A stretch of 64,000 nucleotides of DNA, from positions 4,402,001-4,466,000 of the forward strand of contig NZ_CP109181.1 of assembly GCF_036248275.1 (NCBI RefSeq), in the 5' to 3' direction. This DNA comes from Streptomyces sp. NBC_01716. Its GTDB lineage: Bacteria; Actinomycetota; Actinomycetes; Streptomycetales; Streptomycetaceae. Of this stretch, positions 51,770-60,658 are shown one piece after another. Position numbers and translations under genes: made by a program. Under the pieces are notes generated by a model. It searched no databases and was not told where the DNA came from. It was given only the letters and a program-made list of their open reading frames with translations. The first letter of the stretch is position 1. Every line of letters begins with the position of its first letter.

Positions 51770-52750
51770 TCAGCTGAGGGTCACTTGACGGTTGGTGAGA
51801 CCGCCCCGCGCGCGCCGCTCGTCCCCGGTCAGCGGAGCGTCCACCGCGAGGGCGGCCGACAGCCGTTCCTGGAGCTCGGCGGCGGGCTTCTCGCAGTCCT
51901 CCGCGCGCATCGCGCTCGGCAGGTCCCAGACCGGGACCGTCAGCCCGTGCGCCCGGAAGGAGCCGACGAGCCGCGTCCCCTCCCCGAGGCTCGACGTGCC
52001 TGCGGCGTGCAGCCGGGCGAGCGCGTCGAGCAGCTTCTCCTCGGGGTGCGGCATGACCCACCGCAGATGGTTCTTGTCGGGCGTCTCGCACCAGTACGCG
52101 GCGTCCGTGCCGGTGAGCTTCACCGTCGGGATCGCCGCGGCGTTGGCGCGCTCCAGCGACGCCGTCACCTCGGGGGTCGTGTTCTCGGCGTCCGGCACCC
52201 AGAACTCGAAGCCGGGGTGGACGACCGGCGCGAAGCCGGCCGCCGGGTCCAGCAGGTCCTGCAGGCGCGGCCCGTCGGCCGGAACGCGCTGCGCGGCGAC
52301 CGGGTTGCCGGGCTCGGCGGTCAGTGCCCGCTGGAGCGTGTCGGCGAGGTCGCGGCTGAGGTCGCCGGAGGACGTGTCGTTCTGGAGGGCGAGCAGGACG
52401 GAGCCGTCGTCGCGGCGCAGCGCGGGCCAGGCCATCGGCAGGACGGTCGCGAGCGTCACGGACGGTACGCCGTCGGGCAGGCCGCCCTTGAGGGTCAGTT
52501 CGGCGGTCGCGGCGGGCACCAGCTCGCGCAGCGCGATCCAGTCGCACTCGCCGGCCAGCCCCTCGAAGGGGCGCTGGACCAGCTCGGTGACGGCGTGGGC
52601 GGCTTCCCGGCCGTGACAGGCCTTGTAGCGGCGGCCCGAGCCGCACGGGCAGGGCTCGCGGGCGCCCACGACCGGAATCGGCCCGTCCGTGAGCTGAGCT
52701 TTCGCGGACTGAGCCTTCGCGGCCTTGGTCTGGGGGCGCTTCTTGGCCAT
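51770..52750 (-). CDS. SEC-C motif protein, DUF5926-like
   Basis: A 326-residue cytosolic protein. After a Lys/Gln-rich start (MAKKRPQTKAAKAQSAK) it has a SEC-C zinc motif, EPCPCGSGRRYKACHG (CxC...CH), the type found at the SecA C-terminus. The remaining 270 residues form a conserved actinobacterial domain I associate with DUF5926, with no catalytic motif I can point to. ATG 52750 has GGGAGAAG upstream. Function unknown; the SEC-C motif suggests binding to ribosome, SecB-like or other protein partners. Confidence 0.85.
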   Translation of the reverse strand: MAKKRPQTKAAKAQSAKAQLTDGPIPVVGAREPCPCGSGRRYKACHGREAAHAVTELVQRPFEGLAGECDWIALRELVPAATAELTLKGGLPDGVPSVTLATVLPMAWPALRRDDGSVLLALQNDTSSGDLSRDLADTLQRALTAEPGNPVAAQRVPADGPRLQDLLDPAAGFAPVVHPGFEFWVPDAENTTPEVTASLERANAAAIPTVKLTGTDAAYWCETPDKNHLRWVMPHPEEKLLDALARLHAAGTSSLGEGTRLVGSFRAHGLTVPVWDLPSAMRAEDCEKPAAELQERLSAALAVDAPLTGDERRARGGLTNRQVTLS

Positions 52751-52905
52751 GGTGGCTTCTCCCGTTGGCGGCAGTGCGGTGTCGGCGCGAGCCTAGCCGT
52801 ACCGCGTATCGCCATGGGCGCAACGCCCCTTCGGGGAGCGCCGGGTGGGGCGCGTACGGGGCTGTCCGCCGGTACGTCCGCCCGCTTGTCGGCTCAGTCG
52901 TCAGC

Positions 52906-53418
52906 TCAGTCGTCGGCCGAGTCGAACGCGTCGGCGAAGTCCAGTCCGGGGACGTCGACGCGCGTAGCGAAATCGTCGGACCGGTGCCCATCGGTGACGA
53001 TGACCCACACCGTCACCTCGCCGGCGGAGCCGTTCCGTACGCCCCAGTTCTGGGCGAGCGAGCTGATGATGTTCAGACCGCGCCCACCGCGCGCGGTGAC
53101 CGAGGGTGTGGCCGGAACGGGTCGCGTCGGGCCGCCGCCGTCCGTCACCTCGACGGTCAGCCGGCCCGCTCCGTCGACCTCCCAGGCCGCGCGTACGTCG
53201 CCGTCGCCGATCTCCGCCCGGCCCAGCGGCCTGCCGTGCCGGCAGGCGTTGCTCAGCAGTTCGGAGAGGATCAGTACGGCGTCGTCGACGACCGTGTCCG
53301 ACATCCCCCGGCGGCGCAGCTGCTCGCGCATCCGATGTCTTGCCTGTCCCACGCCCGCAGGGCCATGGGGAACGGCCATGCTCGACGACGTGGGCACTTC
53401 GTGTGCCACCACAAACGC
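52906..53418 (-). CDS. Anti-sigma-factor-like ATP-binding protein (second)
   Basis: A 170-residue HATPase_c_2 protein. The N-box is LILSELLSNACRHG, the G1 region VTDGGGPTRP and the G2 region ARGGRGLNIISSLAQNWG. GTG 53418 lies 7 nt after AAGGAGG, decisive against the longer frame to 53508. A short acidic C-terminal tail (DFADAFDSADD) follows the domain. Together with the gene at 46112 and the PP2C phosphatase at 48406 it makes a dispersed partner-switching gene set. Partner sigma or antagonist unknown. Confidence 0.92.
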   Translation of the reverse strand, partial: AFVVAHEVPTSSSMAVPHGPAGVGQARHRMREQLRRRGMSDTVVDDAVLILSELLSNACRHGRPLGRAEIGDGDVRAAWEVDGAGRLTVEVTDGGGPTRPVPATPSVTARGGRGLNIISSLAQNWGVRNGSAGEVTVWVIVTDGHRSDDFATRVDVPGLDFADAFDSADD

Positions 53419-53583
53419 CACCCCCGAGACCTCCTTTGCCCCACGCCACGGTGTGAATGCCCCAATGGCCTGGACCGGAAACCGGCCAAGGGAAGACCAG
53501 TGACGCACTCAACAGGCTCGAACACGTACCGAACGCGCCGGTGCACTCCAAGTCACCCTCTGTGCACTCCAATCCCCGGCAAA

Positions 53584-54393
53584 TCAGGCAAGGCGCCCCA
53601 GTTGGGACAGCACCTGTTTGGGGCGGTTCGTAATGATTGCCTCCACTCCGAGGCTCGCGCAGAGTTCGACGTCTTCCGGTTCGTTGACGGTCCAGACATG
53701 GACACGGTGACCCGCTCTGTGCAGCCGCTCCACATAGCCCGGCTGATTGCGCACGATGCGGATGCCGGGCCCCGCGATCCGGGCTCCCGCGGGCAGCCGT
53801 CCGTCGCGCAGCCGGGGTGAGACGAACTGCATCAGATAGACGGTCGGCAGTTGCGGCGCCGCGTCGGCGATGCGGTGCAGCGAGCGGGCCGAGAAACTCA
53901 TGATGCGTACGGGCGACTCCCCGGGGGCCGGACCGTCGAGTCCGAAGCGCTTGAGCGTCTGGAGCAGCCGCTCCTCCACCTGTCCGGCCCAGCGGGTGGG
54001 ATGTTTGGTCTCGATGGCGAGCTCGATGCGCCGGTCGGTGTCGGCGATGAGTTCGAGCAGGCGCTCCAGCGTCAGTACGGAGGTGAGGGAGCGGTCCTTC
54101 CAGTCCGGGCTCTCCTCGCTGTCCATGGTCTCCATCCACGAGCCGAAGTCGAGGGTGGCCAGATCGGCGAGCTCCAGGGCGGAGACGGCGCCGCGTCCGT
54201 TGGAGGTGCGGTTCACACGGCGGTCGTGTACGCACACGAGGTGCCCGTCGGCGGTCAGCCGTACATCGCATTCCAGTGCGTCGGCACCGTCCTCGATGGC
54301 CTTCTTGTATGCGGCCAGAGTGTGTTCAGGGGCGTCCTCGGAGGCTCCTCGGTGGGCGACGACCTGGATGCTGGGCTGCCGTGCTTGAGTCAC
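53584..54393 (-). CDS. Glycerophosphodiester phosphodiesterase
   Basis: A 269-residue GDPD TIM barrel. Catalytic and metal residues are in VVAHRGASEDAPEHT, GADALECDVRLTADGHLVCVHD and LAIETKHP. It hydrolyses glycerophosphodiesters to glycerol-3-phosphate and alcohol. No signal peptide is present, so a cytosolic role is likely. GTG 54393 starts the protein. It is divergent from the HtrA-like protease across 269 bp that hold no gene. Confidence 0.95.
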   Translation of the reverse strand: MTQARQPSIQVVAHRGASEDAPEHTLAAYKKAIEDGADALECDVRLTADGHLVCVHDRRVNRTSNGRGAVSALELADLATLDFGSWMETMDSEESPDWKDRSLTSVLTLERLLELIADTDRRIELAIETKHPTRWAGQVEERLLQTLKRFGLDGPAPGESPVRIMSFSARSLHRIADAAPQLPTVYLMQFVSPRLRDGRLPAGARIAGPGIRIVRNQPGYVERLHRAGHRVHVWTVNEPEDVELCASLGVEAIITNRPKQVLSQLGRLA

Positions 54394-54662
54394 CCCGCCA
54401 TGGTGTCACCGAGACGGGGTAAGCGTCGGGCGGTGCCCCTCCTGGGCCCTCCTGCGGATGCGTCCCGTTTGTCCAGTAATAAAGGATGGCGGGGAGACAC
54501 ACAGGTCCTGCTTACCGTGGCCTGACGGGCGGTGGGAAAAGCTGAGGGCAGAGACGTACGAGAGACATGTCCATGCCGAAGGGGTCTACCGACACCTGAA
54601 CGCGGCGGAAAACAGCGGAACTCTTGCCGAAGACTGATGCGGAACCTGAGGAGTAAAAGACT

Positions 54663-56156
54663 GTGAGCACCGAGAACGAGGGCACAGCGGTCCCGTCCGC
54701 CCCGTCCGTACCTCCCGTGCCGGTTGCCGCTCCCGAGGGCACGCCCGCGTCCGCCCCGGGGGAGTTCACCCACGAGCGGCAGTACGCGGGGCGGACGGGC
54801 AGCCCGGATCAGCCGGGCGATCCCGGTCGGCCGGGCCGGTCCGGTGAGCCCGGTCACGGCTCCGAGCCCACCACGCAGTTGCCCGGAGCCGTACCGGCGT
54901 ACCTCCCCGGCTCGACGGGACCCGGCGGCTCGGCCCCCGACGCCGGGTGGCCGCCGCCCCCGCCGAGCCAGCCTCATTACGGAGGCGGCGGCGGATGGGG
55001 CGAGCCGCCCGCGTCCGGCCCCCAGCCGTCGCGCAAGCGCCCCGGCGGGCTCATCGCCGCGGTCCTCGCGTCGGCGCTGGTCGCCGGTGTGGTCGGCGGC
55101 GGGATCGGCTTCTGGGCGGCCGACAACAGCGACGACAGCGTCGGCGGCGGATCGACCACGGTCTCCGCGGCCGACCCGGCCCTCAAGCGCGACGCGGGCA
55201 GCACGGCCGCGGTGGCCGGCGAGGCGCTCCCGAGCGTGGTCACCATCACGGCGCAGGGCCAGGGCGGCGACGGCGGCACGGGCACGGGCTTCATCTACGA
55301 CAAGCAGGGCCACATCCTCACGAACAACCACGTGGTGGCCTCGGCCGCCGACGGCGGAGACCTGACGGCGACGTTCTCCAACGGCAAGGAGTACGCGGCC
55401 GAGGTCGTCGGCCGCGCCGAGGGTTACGACGTCGCCGTGATGAAGCTGAAGGACCCGCCGTCCGGGCTGAAGCCGCTGGCGCTGGGCAATTCGGACAAGG
55501 TGGCCGTCGGCGACTCGACGATCGCGATCGGCGCGCCGTTCGGGCTCTCCAACACCGTCACCACGGGCATCATCAGCGCCAAGAACCGTCCGGTGGCCTC
55601 CGGCGACGGCACCAGCGACAAGAACTCGTACATGAGCGCCCTTCAGACCGACGCCTCCATCAACCCCGGCAACTCCGGCGGTCCGCTGCTGGACGCGCGG
55701 GGCGCGGTGATCGGTATGAACTCGGCGATCCAGCCCACGGGCGGCGGCGGTGGCGGTGGCGGCGGCCAGTCGGGCTCGGTCGGCCTCGGCTTCGCCATCC
55801 CGATCAACCAGGCGAGGAACGTCGCCGGGGAGCTCATCAGGACCGGCCAGCCCGTCTACCCCGTCATCGGTGCGACGGTCTCCATGTCGGAGGGCGGCGA
55901 CGGCGCGACGATCTCGGGCGACGACGCGAGCGGCAGCCCGGCTGTGACGCCGGACGGGCCGGCCGCGAAGGCGGGGCTCAAGTCGGGTGACGTCATCACG
56001 AAGTTCAACAACGTGCAGATCGACAGCGGCCCGACGCTGATCAGCGAGATCTGGACGCACAAGCCGGGCGACAAGATCAAGATCACCTATACGCGCGACG
56101 GCAAGCAGTCCCAGGTCGACGTCACGTTGGGCGAGCGCAAGGGCGACACGCGGTAG
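54663..56156 (+). CDS. HtrA/DegP-like membrane-anchored serine protease with PDZ domain
   Basis: A 497-residue S1C protease. The N-terminal 120 residues are a Pro/Gly-rich cytoplasmic tail, then one membrane helix (GGLIAAVLASALVAGVVGGG). The extracellular trypsin-like domain has the triad His in LTNNHVV, Asp in YDVAVMKLK and Ser in NPGNSGGPL. A loop of ten consecutive-type glycines (GGGGGGGGG region) precedes the last strands. A single PDZ domain (about residues 395-490, GPAAKAGLKSGDVITKFNN) ends the protein. GTG 54663 has GAGGAG upstream. Envelope protein quality control is the expected role. Confidence 0.95.
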   Translation: MSTENEGTAVPSAPSVPPVPVAAPEGTPASAPGEFTHERQYAGRTGSPDQPGDPGRPGRSGEPGHGSEPTTQLPGAVPAYLPGSTGPGGSAPDAGWPPPPPSQPHYGGGGGWGEPPASGPQPSRKRPGGLIAAVLASALVAGVVGGGIGFWAADNSDDSVGGGSTTVSAADPALKRDAGSTAAVAGEALPSVVTITAQGQGGDGGTGTGFIYDKQGHILTNNHVVASAADGGDLTATFSNGKEYAAEVVGRAEGYDVAVMKLKDPPSGLKPLALGNSDKVAVGDSTIAIGAPFGLSNTVTTGIISAKNRPVASGDGTSDKNSYMSALQTDASINPGNSGGPLLDARGAVIGMNSAIQPTGGGGGGGGGQSGSVGLGFAIPINQARNVAGELIRTGQPVYPVIGATVSMSEGGDGATISGDDASGSPAVTPDGPAAKAGLKSGDVITKFNNVQIDSGPTLISEIWTHKPGDKIKITYTRDGKQSQVDVTLGERKGDTR

Positions 56157-56181
56157 GAGCGGGCGGGGGACTGTAGAAGGA

Positions 56182-56265
56182 CGGGCCGGGTGCCGAGTTG
56201 GGGTTCGGCGCCCCGCCCGGCTGACCGCCTGCGGCCGGTCTTCGCCAGGCGGCTGCGGCAGCCGC
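56182..56265 (+). terminator. Tandem terminator-like hairpins after the protease gene
   Basis: A first imperfect hairpin (56182-56220, CGGGTGCCGA arm against TCGGCGCCCCG) is followed by a second short one, GCGGCT-gcggc-AGCCGC at 56249-56265. Together they should end the protease transcript. Confidence 0.55.
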
Positions 56266-56362
56266 GAAACGCTGATTTAACCGCGACGGCCGGGCCGTGA
56301 AATATGCCTCGGACACCTTTCTCCCAGATCTGACGTAATGACCCGTCCGGGAGAGGTATGGC

Positions 56363-57484
56363 ATGCGAGGAATCCTGCGTCGAACCGCGTTGCTGACGGC
56401 GGTCGTCGCCCTGACCGCCGGCACGGCCACCGCCGCCGAACAGAACAAGTCACCCGCCAAGCGCCCGAAGGTGGCGGTCATCGGCACCGGCGGAACGATC
56501 GCCGGAGTGAGCGAGAGCAGGGTGGACTTCCAGGACTACCAGTCCGGCAAGATTCCCGTCTCCGAACTCGTCGGCGAGCTGAAGCCGGAGGTGAACGAGA
56601 TCGCCGACGTGTCCACGGTGCAGTTCGGCAACAAGGGCTCGGGCAGCTACTCCATAGCCGACTTCCGCGAGTTGACCCTGGCGGTCGACAAGGCCCTCCG
56701 TACGAATGACGCGGCCGTTGTCACCACCGGCACGGACACGATGGAGGAGTTCGCCTACTGGCTCGATCTGACGGTCCGCAGCGACAAGCCGGTGATCCTC
56801 ACCGGTGCGATGCGCCCGTGGACCGTCCTCGGTACGGACGGCCCCGCGAACCTCTACAACGCCATCCAGCTCGCCGCCAGCCGTAAGACCACCTGCTTCG
56901 GCAGCGTCATCATGCTCAACGACGAGATCCAGGCCGCGCGCGAGGTGCGCAAGACGGACGCGCTGCGCATGGACACCTTCAACAGCGGCGCGAGCGGGTC
57001 GCTGGGCGTGGTGGACCAGGAGCGCGTCCGGATCAACAGGGCGCCCGCGCGGGTCGAGAAGTGCGGTAAGCCGGGCTGGCGCACTCCCTTCGACGTCGGC
57101 GGCATCGCGGCCAAGGACCTGCCGAAGGTCGAGATCGCGTACAGCTACCAGGGCGCGGGCGGCGAGGCCGTGAAGGCATTCGCCGACGCGGGCGCTGACG
57201 GCGTCGTCACGGCGGGTACGGGCGCGGGCGGCATCTCGTCGTCCATGTCGGCGGCGCGCGCCGACGCCACCAAGCAGGGCGTGGTGTTCGCTTCGACCAC
57301 GCGTACGGGCAACGGCGCCGTCTACGACGCGGGAGGCGAAGGCGCGGTGATCGGGGCGGCGGACCTCACCGCTCAGAAGGCCCGCATCCTGCTGCTGCTC
57401 TCGCTGGCGAAGACGGACGACGTGGACAAGATCCGCGGGTGGTTCACGACGCTGGGGACGGCGGAGTTCACGAGTCACGGGTAG
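56363..57484 (+). CDS. Secreted type II L-asparaginase
   Basis: A 373-residue secreted enzyme hydrolysing asparagine to aspartate and ammonia. A signal peptide (MRGILRRTALLTAVVALTAG, cut near ATA-AEQ) precedes the catalytic domain. The two nucleophile threonines are in VIGTGGTIAG and in VVTTGTDTMEEF, with the conserved Lys nearby in LTGAMRPW-type context. ATG 56363 follows GAGAGG. It overlaps the end of a relic on the opposite strand by 10 nt. Confidence 0.95.
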   Translation: MRGILRRTALLTAVVALTAGTATAAEQNKSPAKRPKVAVIGTGGTIAGVSESRVDFQDYQSGKIPVSELVGELKPEVNEIADVSTVQFGNKGSGSYSIADFRELTLAVDKALRTNDAAVVTTGTDTMEEFAYWLDLTVRSDKPVILTGAMRPWTVLGTDGPANLYNAIQLAASRKTTCFGSVIMLNDEIQAAREVRKTDALRMDTFNSGASGSLGVVDQERVRINRAPARVEKCGKPGWRTPFDVGGIAAKDLPKVEIAYSYQGAGGEAVKAFADAGADGVVTAGTGAGGISSSMSAARADATKQGVVFASTTRTGNGAVYDAGGEGAVIGAADLTAQKARILLLLSLAKTDDVDKIRGWFTTLGTAEFTSHG

Positions 57485-57834
57485 TCGAAGGGGCGGGCCG
57501 GGGCGCCGGGGCGGGCGGCGAGCGCGGTCGTCGGCCCGTCGACCATGGCGACGACGACGGCCCGGTTGAGCGCGACGACCGGGGACGACCAGACCGCCAG
57601 CAGGGCGTCGTACAGGACCAGGATCTGCTCCCGGTCCGTCTCGGCGTACGTCGGCCTGGAGCGCGTACCGCCCCGGGCCGCCACCCCGGAGCGCGCCCAT
57701 GAATCGACGACGCGCGCTCCCATCGCGGCGATCTGCTCCCCGACGCGCAGGTTGGCCTCCATGACGTCGGGCGGGATGTCGGCGACACCGCCCGGGGTCT
57801 CCTTCTCGTAGATCAGAATCGCGTACTGCGGCAG
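57475..57834 (-). pseudogene. Fused relic of a YciI-family gene and an ECF sigma factor
   Basis: Reading leftward from 57834, the first 50 codons are YciI-like (QYAILIYEKETPGGVAD, then NLRVGEQIAAMGARVV). The frame then passes directly into TDREQILVLYDALLAVWSSP and VVALNRAVVVAMVDGPTTAL, the C-terminal helical region of an ECF sigma factor of the DUF6596 type. The YciI start codon position reads CTG, the sigma factor's catalytic sigma2/sigma4 regions are missing, and its end is cut short by the asparaginase gene. An internal deletion joining two neighbouring genes explains this. A DHFR-family gene, a common partner of such pairs, follows upstream. Confidence 0.75.
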
Positions 57835-57871
57835 GCCACTTGCCCCCCGGTCCGCCCCCCGGTCCGCCCGC

Positions 57872-58510
57872 TCACCGCGCGGTTCGCCAGTTGTCCGTCT
57901 CCGGGCCCATCGCCCCGTACTCGATCTCGCCGCCCCGCGCGTATGTACTGACGACGACTCCGCTCTCGGACCTGGTGGTGTCGATCAGCTTGAGCCCGGT
58001 CGGGACCGTGCCCTTCCCGAACAGCCGCTTGCCGGAACCGATGAGCACCGGGAAGACCAGCAGGTGGTACTCGTCCACGAGGTCGTGCTCGATGAGCGTC
58101 TGAAGCAGTTCACAGCTGCCGTGCACCTGGATCTCACCGCCGTCGCCCTCCTTGAGCGCGGCGACGGCATCGGCGACGTCGCCCGTCAGCAGCGTCGAGT
58201 TCTGCCACGGCACGGAGTCCAGTGTCCTCGACGCGACGTACTTCGGCATGGAGTTCAGCTTCGACCCGATCGGATCGTCGTCGGCTGCGAGCGGCCAGGC
58301 GGCGGCGAAGATCTCGTACGTCCTGCGCCCGAGGAGCAGCGCGTCCGCGCGGCCGACCACGTCGGTCATCCGGTCGAGGAGGTCCATCCTGAAGAGCGGC
58401 GCGGACCATCCCCCGTGCTCGAACCCGCCGTCGCGGTCCTCGTCACCGCCGCCGGGGGCCTGCATGACCCCGTCGAGGGAGAGGAATGTGGTCACCATCA
58501 GCTTTCGCAT
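57872..58510 (-). CDS. Dihydrofolate-reductase-family (RibD C-terminal-like) protein
   Basis: A 212-residue protein of the RibD C-terminal/DHFR-like family. It starts MRKLMVTTFLSLDGVMQAPG, contains ADALLLGRRTYEIFAAAWP and IQVHGSCELLQTLIEHDLVDEY, and ends with a beta-strand region. Members bind NADPH; most are not true DHFRs and their reactions are unknown. AAGGAAA seven nt before ATG 58510 supports this start over the longer frame to 58612. In many actinobacteria such genes sit beside YciI and ECF-sigma genes; here those are reduced to the relic just downstream. Confidence 0.9.
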   Translation of the reverse strand: MRKLMVTTFLSLDGVMQAPGGGDEDRDGGFEHGGWSAPLFRMDLLDRMTDVVGRADALLLGRRTYEIFAAAWPLAADDDPIGSKLNSMPKYVASRTLDSVPWQNSTLLTGDVADAVAALKEGDGGEIQVHGSCELLQTLIEHDLVDEYHLLVFPVLIGSGKRLFGKGTVPTGLKLIDTTRSESGVVVSTYARGGEIEYGAMGPETDNWRTAR

Positions 58511-58659
58511 GCGCGTTTCCTTCGCTCGTTGGCTCGCAAGCCCTTCAGCAGCTCGCGGGCTCTTCGGTTCGTACGGCTTGCGCCGCCCCTGTGCCGGCGG
58601 CCTCACTGACAACGTCGAACGGGACTGCCCGCCATCGACAGGGCGGGAGAAACAAACAT

Positions 58660-60378
58660 TCAGGCGGGGACGTGAGGTGCGCGGCGTGACACCCCGGCCC
58701 GGAGATGGTCCGGCGTCGACGAGGGCTTCGTCTTCCGTACGAAGGCTGAGCGCAGTGCGTGGTACGGCGCGCCGGGATCGAAGAACGTGCGCCGCATCCG
58801 GGCCAGTTCCGCCTGCCGGTACGAGCTCAGCGGCGCGACGGCCTCGTCCCTCTCGCGCGCCGCTTTCTTCTTACTGATGCGCTGTCGCGTTCCCGGCGCC
58901 GACGCGAGACGCGAGGCGTGGCGCGCGACCGCGGAGCCGAAGTCCTCGGGCGTGCTGTCGATGACGACGTCCACCAGCCCGATCTCGCGCGCGCGGGCCG
59001 CCGTCACCGGGAGGGCGCGCCGCGTCAGGCGCTCGGCCTCCTCGTCGCCCACCCGGCGGGGCAGCGTGTAGGTCCAGTACTCCGACCCGTACAGCCCCAT
59101 CAGCCGGTAGTGCGGATTGAGTACGGCCCCGGCCCGGCACCAGACCTGGTCGGCGGCCAGGGCCAGCATGGCGCCGCCGGCCGCCGCGTTGCCGCCGAGC
59201 GCGCTCACGAGCAGCCGGTCCGTCGTGGTCAGCAGGGCCGCCACGAGGTCGTCCATGGCGTTGATGTTCGCCCACGACTCCCGCGCGGGGTCGGCGGACG
59301 CCTCGATGACGTTCAGATGGATGCCGTTGGAGAAGAAGTCCCGGCCCCCGCCGAGCACCAGCACCGTGGTCGGCCGGGAGCAGGCGAACTCGTACGCCCG
59401 GAGCAGGCGCCGGCACTGCGACGTACTCATCGCGCCGCCCGGAAAGGCGAACGACAGGAAGCCGGCCGGTCCCTCCTCGCGGTAGCGGATGTCACTCCAC
59501 GTGCGCCGTCCGGCGGACAGCTCCCAGGGGACGTCGGCCTCGGGCAGCACCGGCATCCGGTCGCCGAGGGCGAGTACCGCGGGCAGCTTGAAGGTGGCCG
59601 CCTCGCCCGCCTTACGGCGGGGACGCAGCTCGGGGATCCACACCGCGCCGTCCACGGTCGCCCGGCAGATCGCACCCGCCCTGGTGGCCAGCAGCTCTCC
59701 CGGCTCGCCGCGCAGGGTGTCCTCCGGGTGGCCGCCGTGCAGGTACCACTCCTCTTCGAGGAGTACGTCCCGTACGCCGGGCTGCGAGTCCGCCCCGCGC
59801 AGCTTGCGTACGACGGTCCCGGTCGGGTCCGAGGCCCAGTCGACGCGTCTGAGACTCTGGTCGAAGTACGGGCGAGCGCACACCGCCGCTCCAGGGGCGT
59901 CCTGCGGTCGCGGAACGTAGGTCCCGGAGGCGAAGCGCTCCACCGCGAGCAGCACGGCTTCGAGGGCGGCGTCGGACACCTCGTTGCGGTAGAGATCGCT
60001 CTTCCCGACCGCCGGTACGGGACACCGGACGGAGGCCCACACGTCCCCGCCGTCCATTTCCGCCGAGGCTTGCAGGACGGTCACGCCCCAGTCGGCGGCG
60101 CCCGTGTGGACGGCCCAGTCCAAGGAGGACGGCCCGCGGTCGCCGACCGGTCCCGGATGGACGATCAGACAGACGTGCGCGGACCAGATGTCGGCCGGGA
60201 TCGCGGTCCTGAGCATGGGGGCGATGACGAGATCGGGGGCGGTGCGGCGTACGGCTTCGCGCAAGTGCTCGTCGCCCAGGGCCAGTTCGACACGGACGCG
60301 GTGCCCGCGGTCCCCGAGCTCGGCGAAGACGCGCTGGGTCAGGCTGTTGAACGCGCTCGCGACCAGCAAGATGTCCAC
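58660..60378 (-). CDS. hypX: HypX-like [NiFe]-hydrogenase maturation protein
   Basis: A 572-residue two-domain protein. The N-terminal part is formyltransferase-like (VDILLVASAFNSLTQRVF, VHPGPVGDRGPSSLDWAVH), which takes the formyl group from N10-formyl-tetrahydrofolate. The C-terminal part (from about residue 320) is an enoyl-CoA-hydratase fold (LGGGRDFFSNGIHLNVIEA, GGNAAAGGAMLALAADQVW). HypX makes the CO ligand of [NiFe] hydrogenases in aerobes. GTG 60378 lies 6 nt after GAGGGAG and is preferred to GTG 60393. No other hyp or hydrogenase gene is in the window. The Lys/Arg-rich C-terminus continues past the core. Confidence 0.9.
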   Translation of the reverse strand: MDILLVASAFNSLTQRVFAELGDRGHRVRVELALGDEHLREAVRRTAPDLVIAPMLRTAIPADIWSAHVCLIVHPGPVGDRGPSSLDWAVHTGAADWGVTVLQASAEMDGGDVWASVRCPVPAVGKSDLYRNEVSDAALEAVLLAVERFASGTYVPRPQDAPGAAVCARPYFDQSLRRVDWASDPTGTVVRKLRGADSQPGVRDVLLEEEWYLHGGHPEDTLRGEPGELLATRAGAICRATVDGAVWIPELRPRRKAGEAATFKLPAVLALGDRMPVLPEADVPWELSAGRRTWSDIRYREEGPAGFLSFAFPGGAMSTSQCRRLLRAYEFACSRPTTVLVLGGGRDFFSNGIHLNVIEASADPARESWANINAMDDLVAALLTTTDRLLVSALGGNAAAGGAMLALAADQVWCRAGAVLNPHYRLMGLYGSEYWTYTLPRRVGDEEAERLTRRALPVTAARAREIGLVDVVIDSTPEDFGSAVARHASRLASAPGTRQRISKKKAARERDEAVAPLSSYRQAELARMRRTFFDPGAPYHALRSAFVRKTKPSSTPDHLRAGVSRRAPHVPA

Positions 60379-60658
60379 GACAAGCTCCCTCACGCCGACC
60401 GGTCGGGGCGGCCCGTACGCCGCCCGTCGCCGATCATGGCCCACGCACGGGCTCCGGTCCGCCGCCGACCCGCCAAGCGGCGGAGTGCCGTGCCCCGCGC
60501 GCACGAGCGGAATTCCCAATCCCCGGACCGGGAAATTGCCACGTACTGGTGAAAGCGGTCGCGGCACCCATTCGTCACGGCTTTACGAGGTATTGATCTC
60601 CCCGGTCTCCCCGGGCGAGGACCGCGTCGAGTACCCCACTGCAAGGGGGCCAGAAAAG

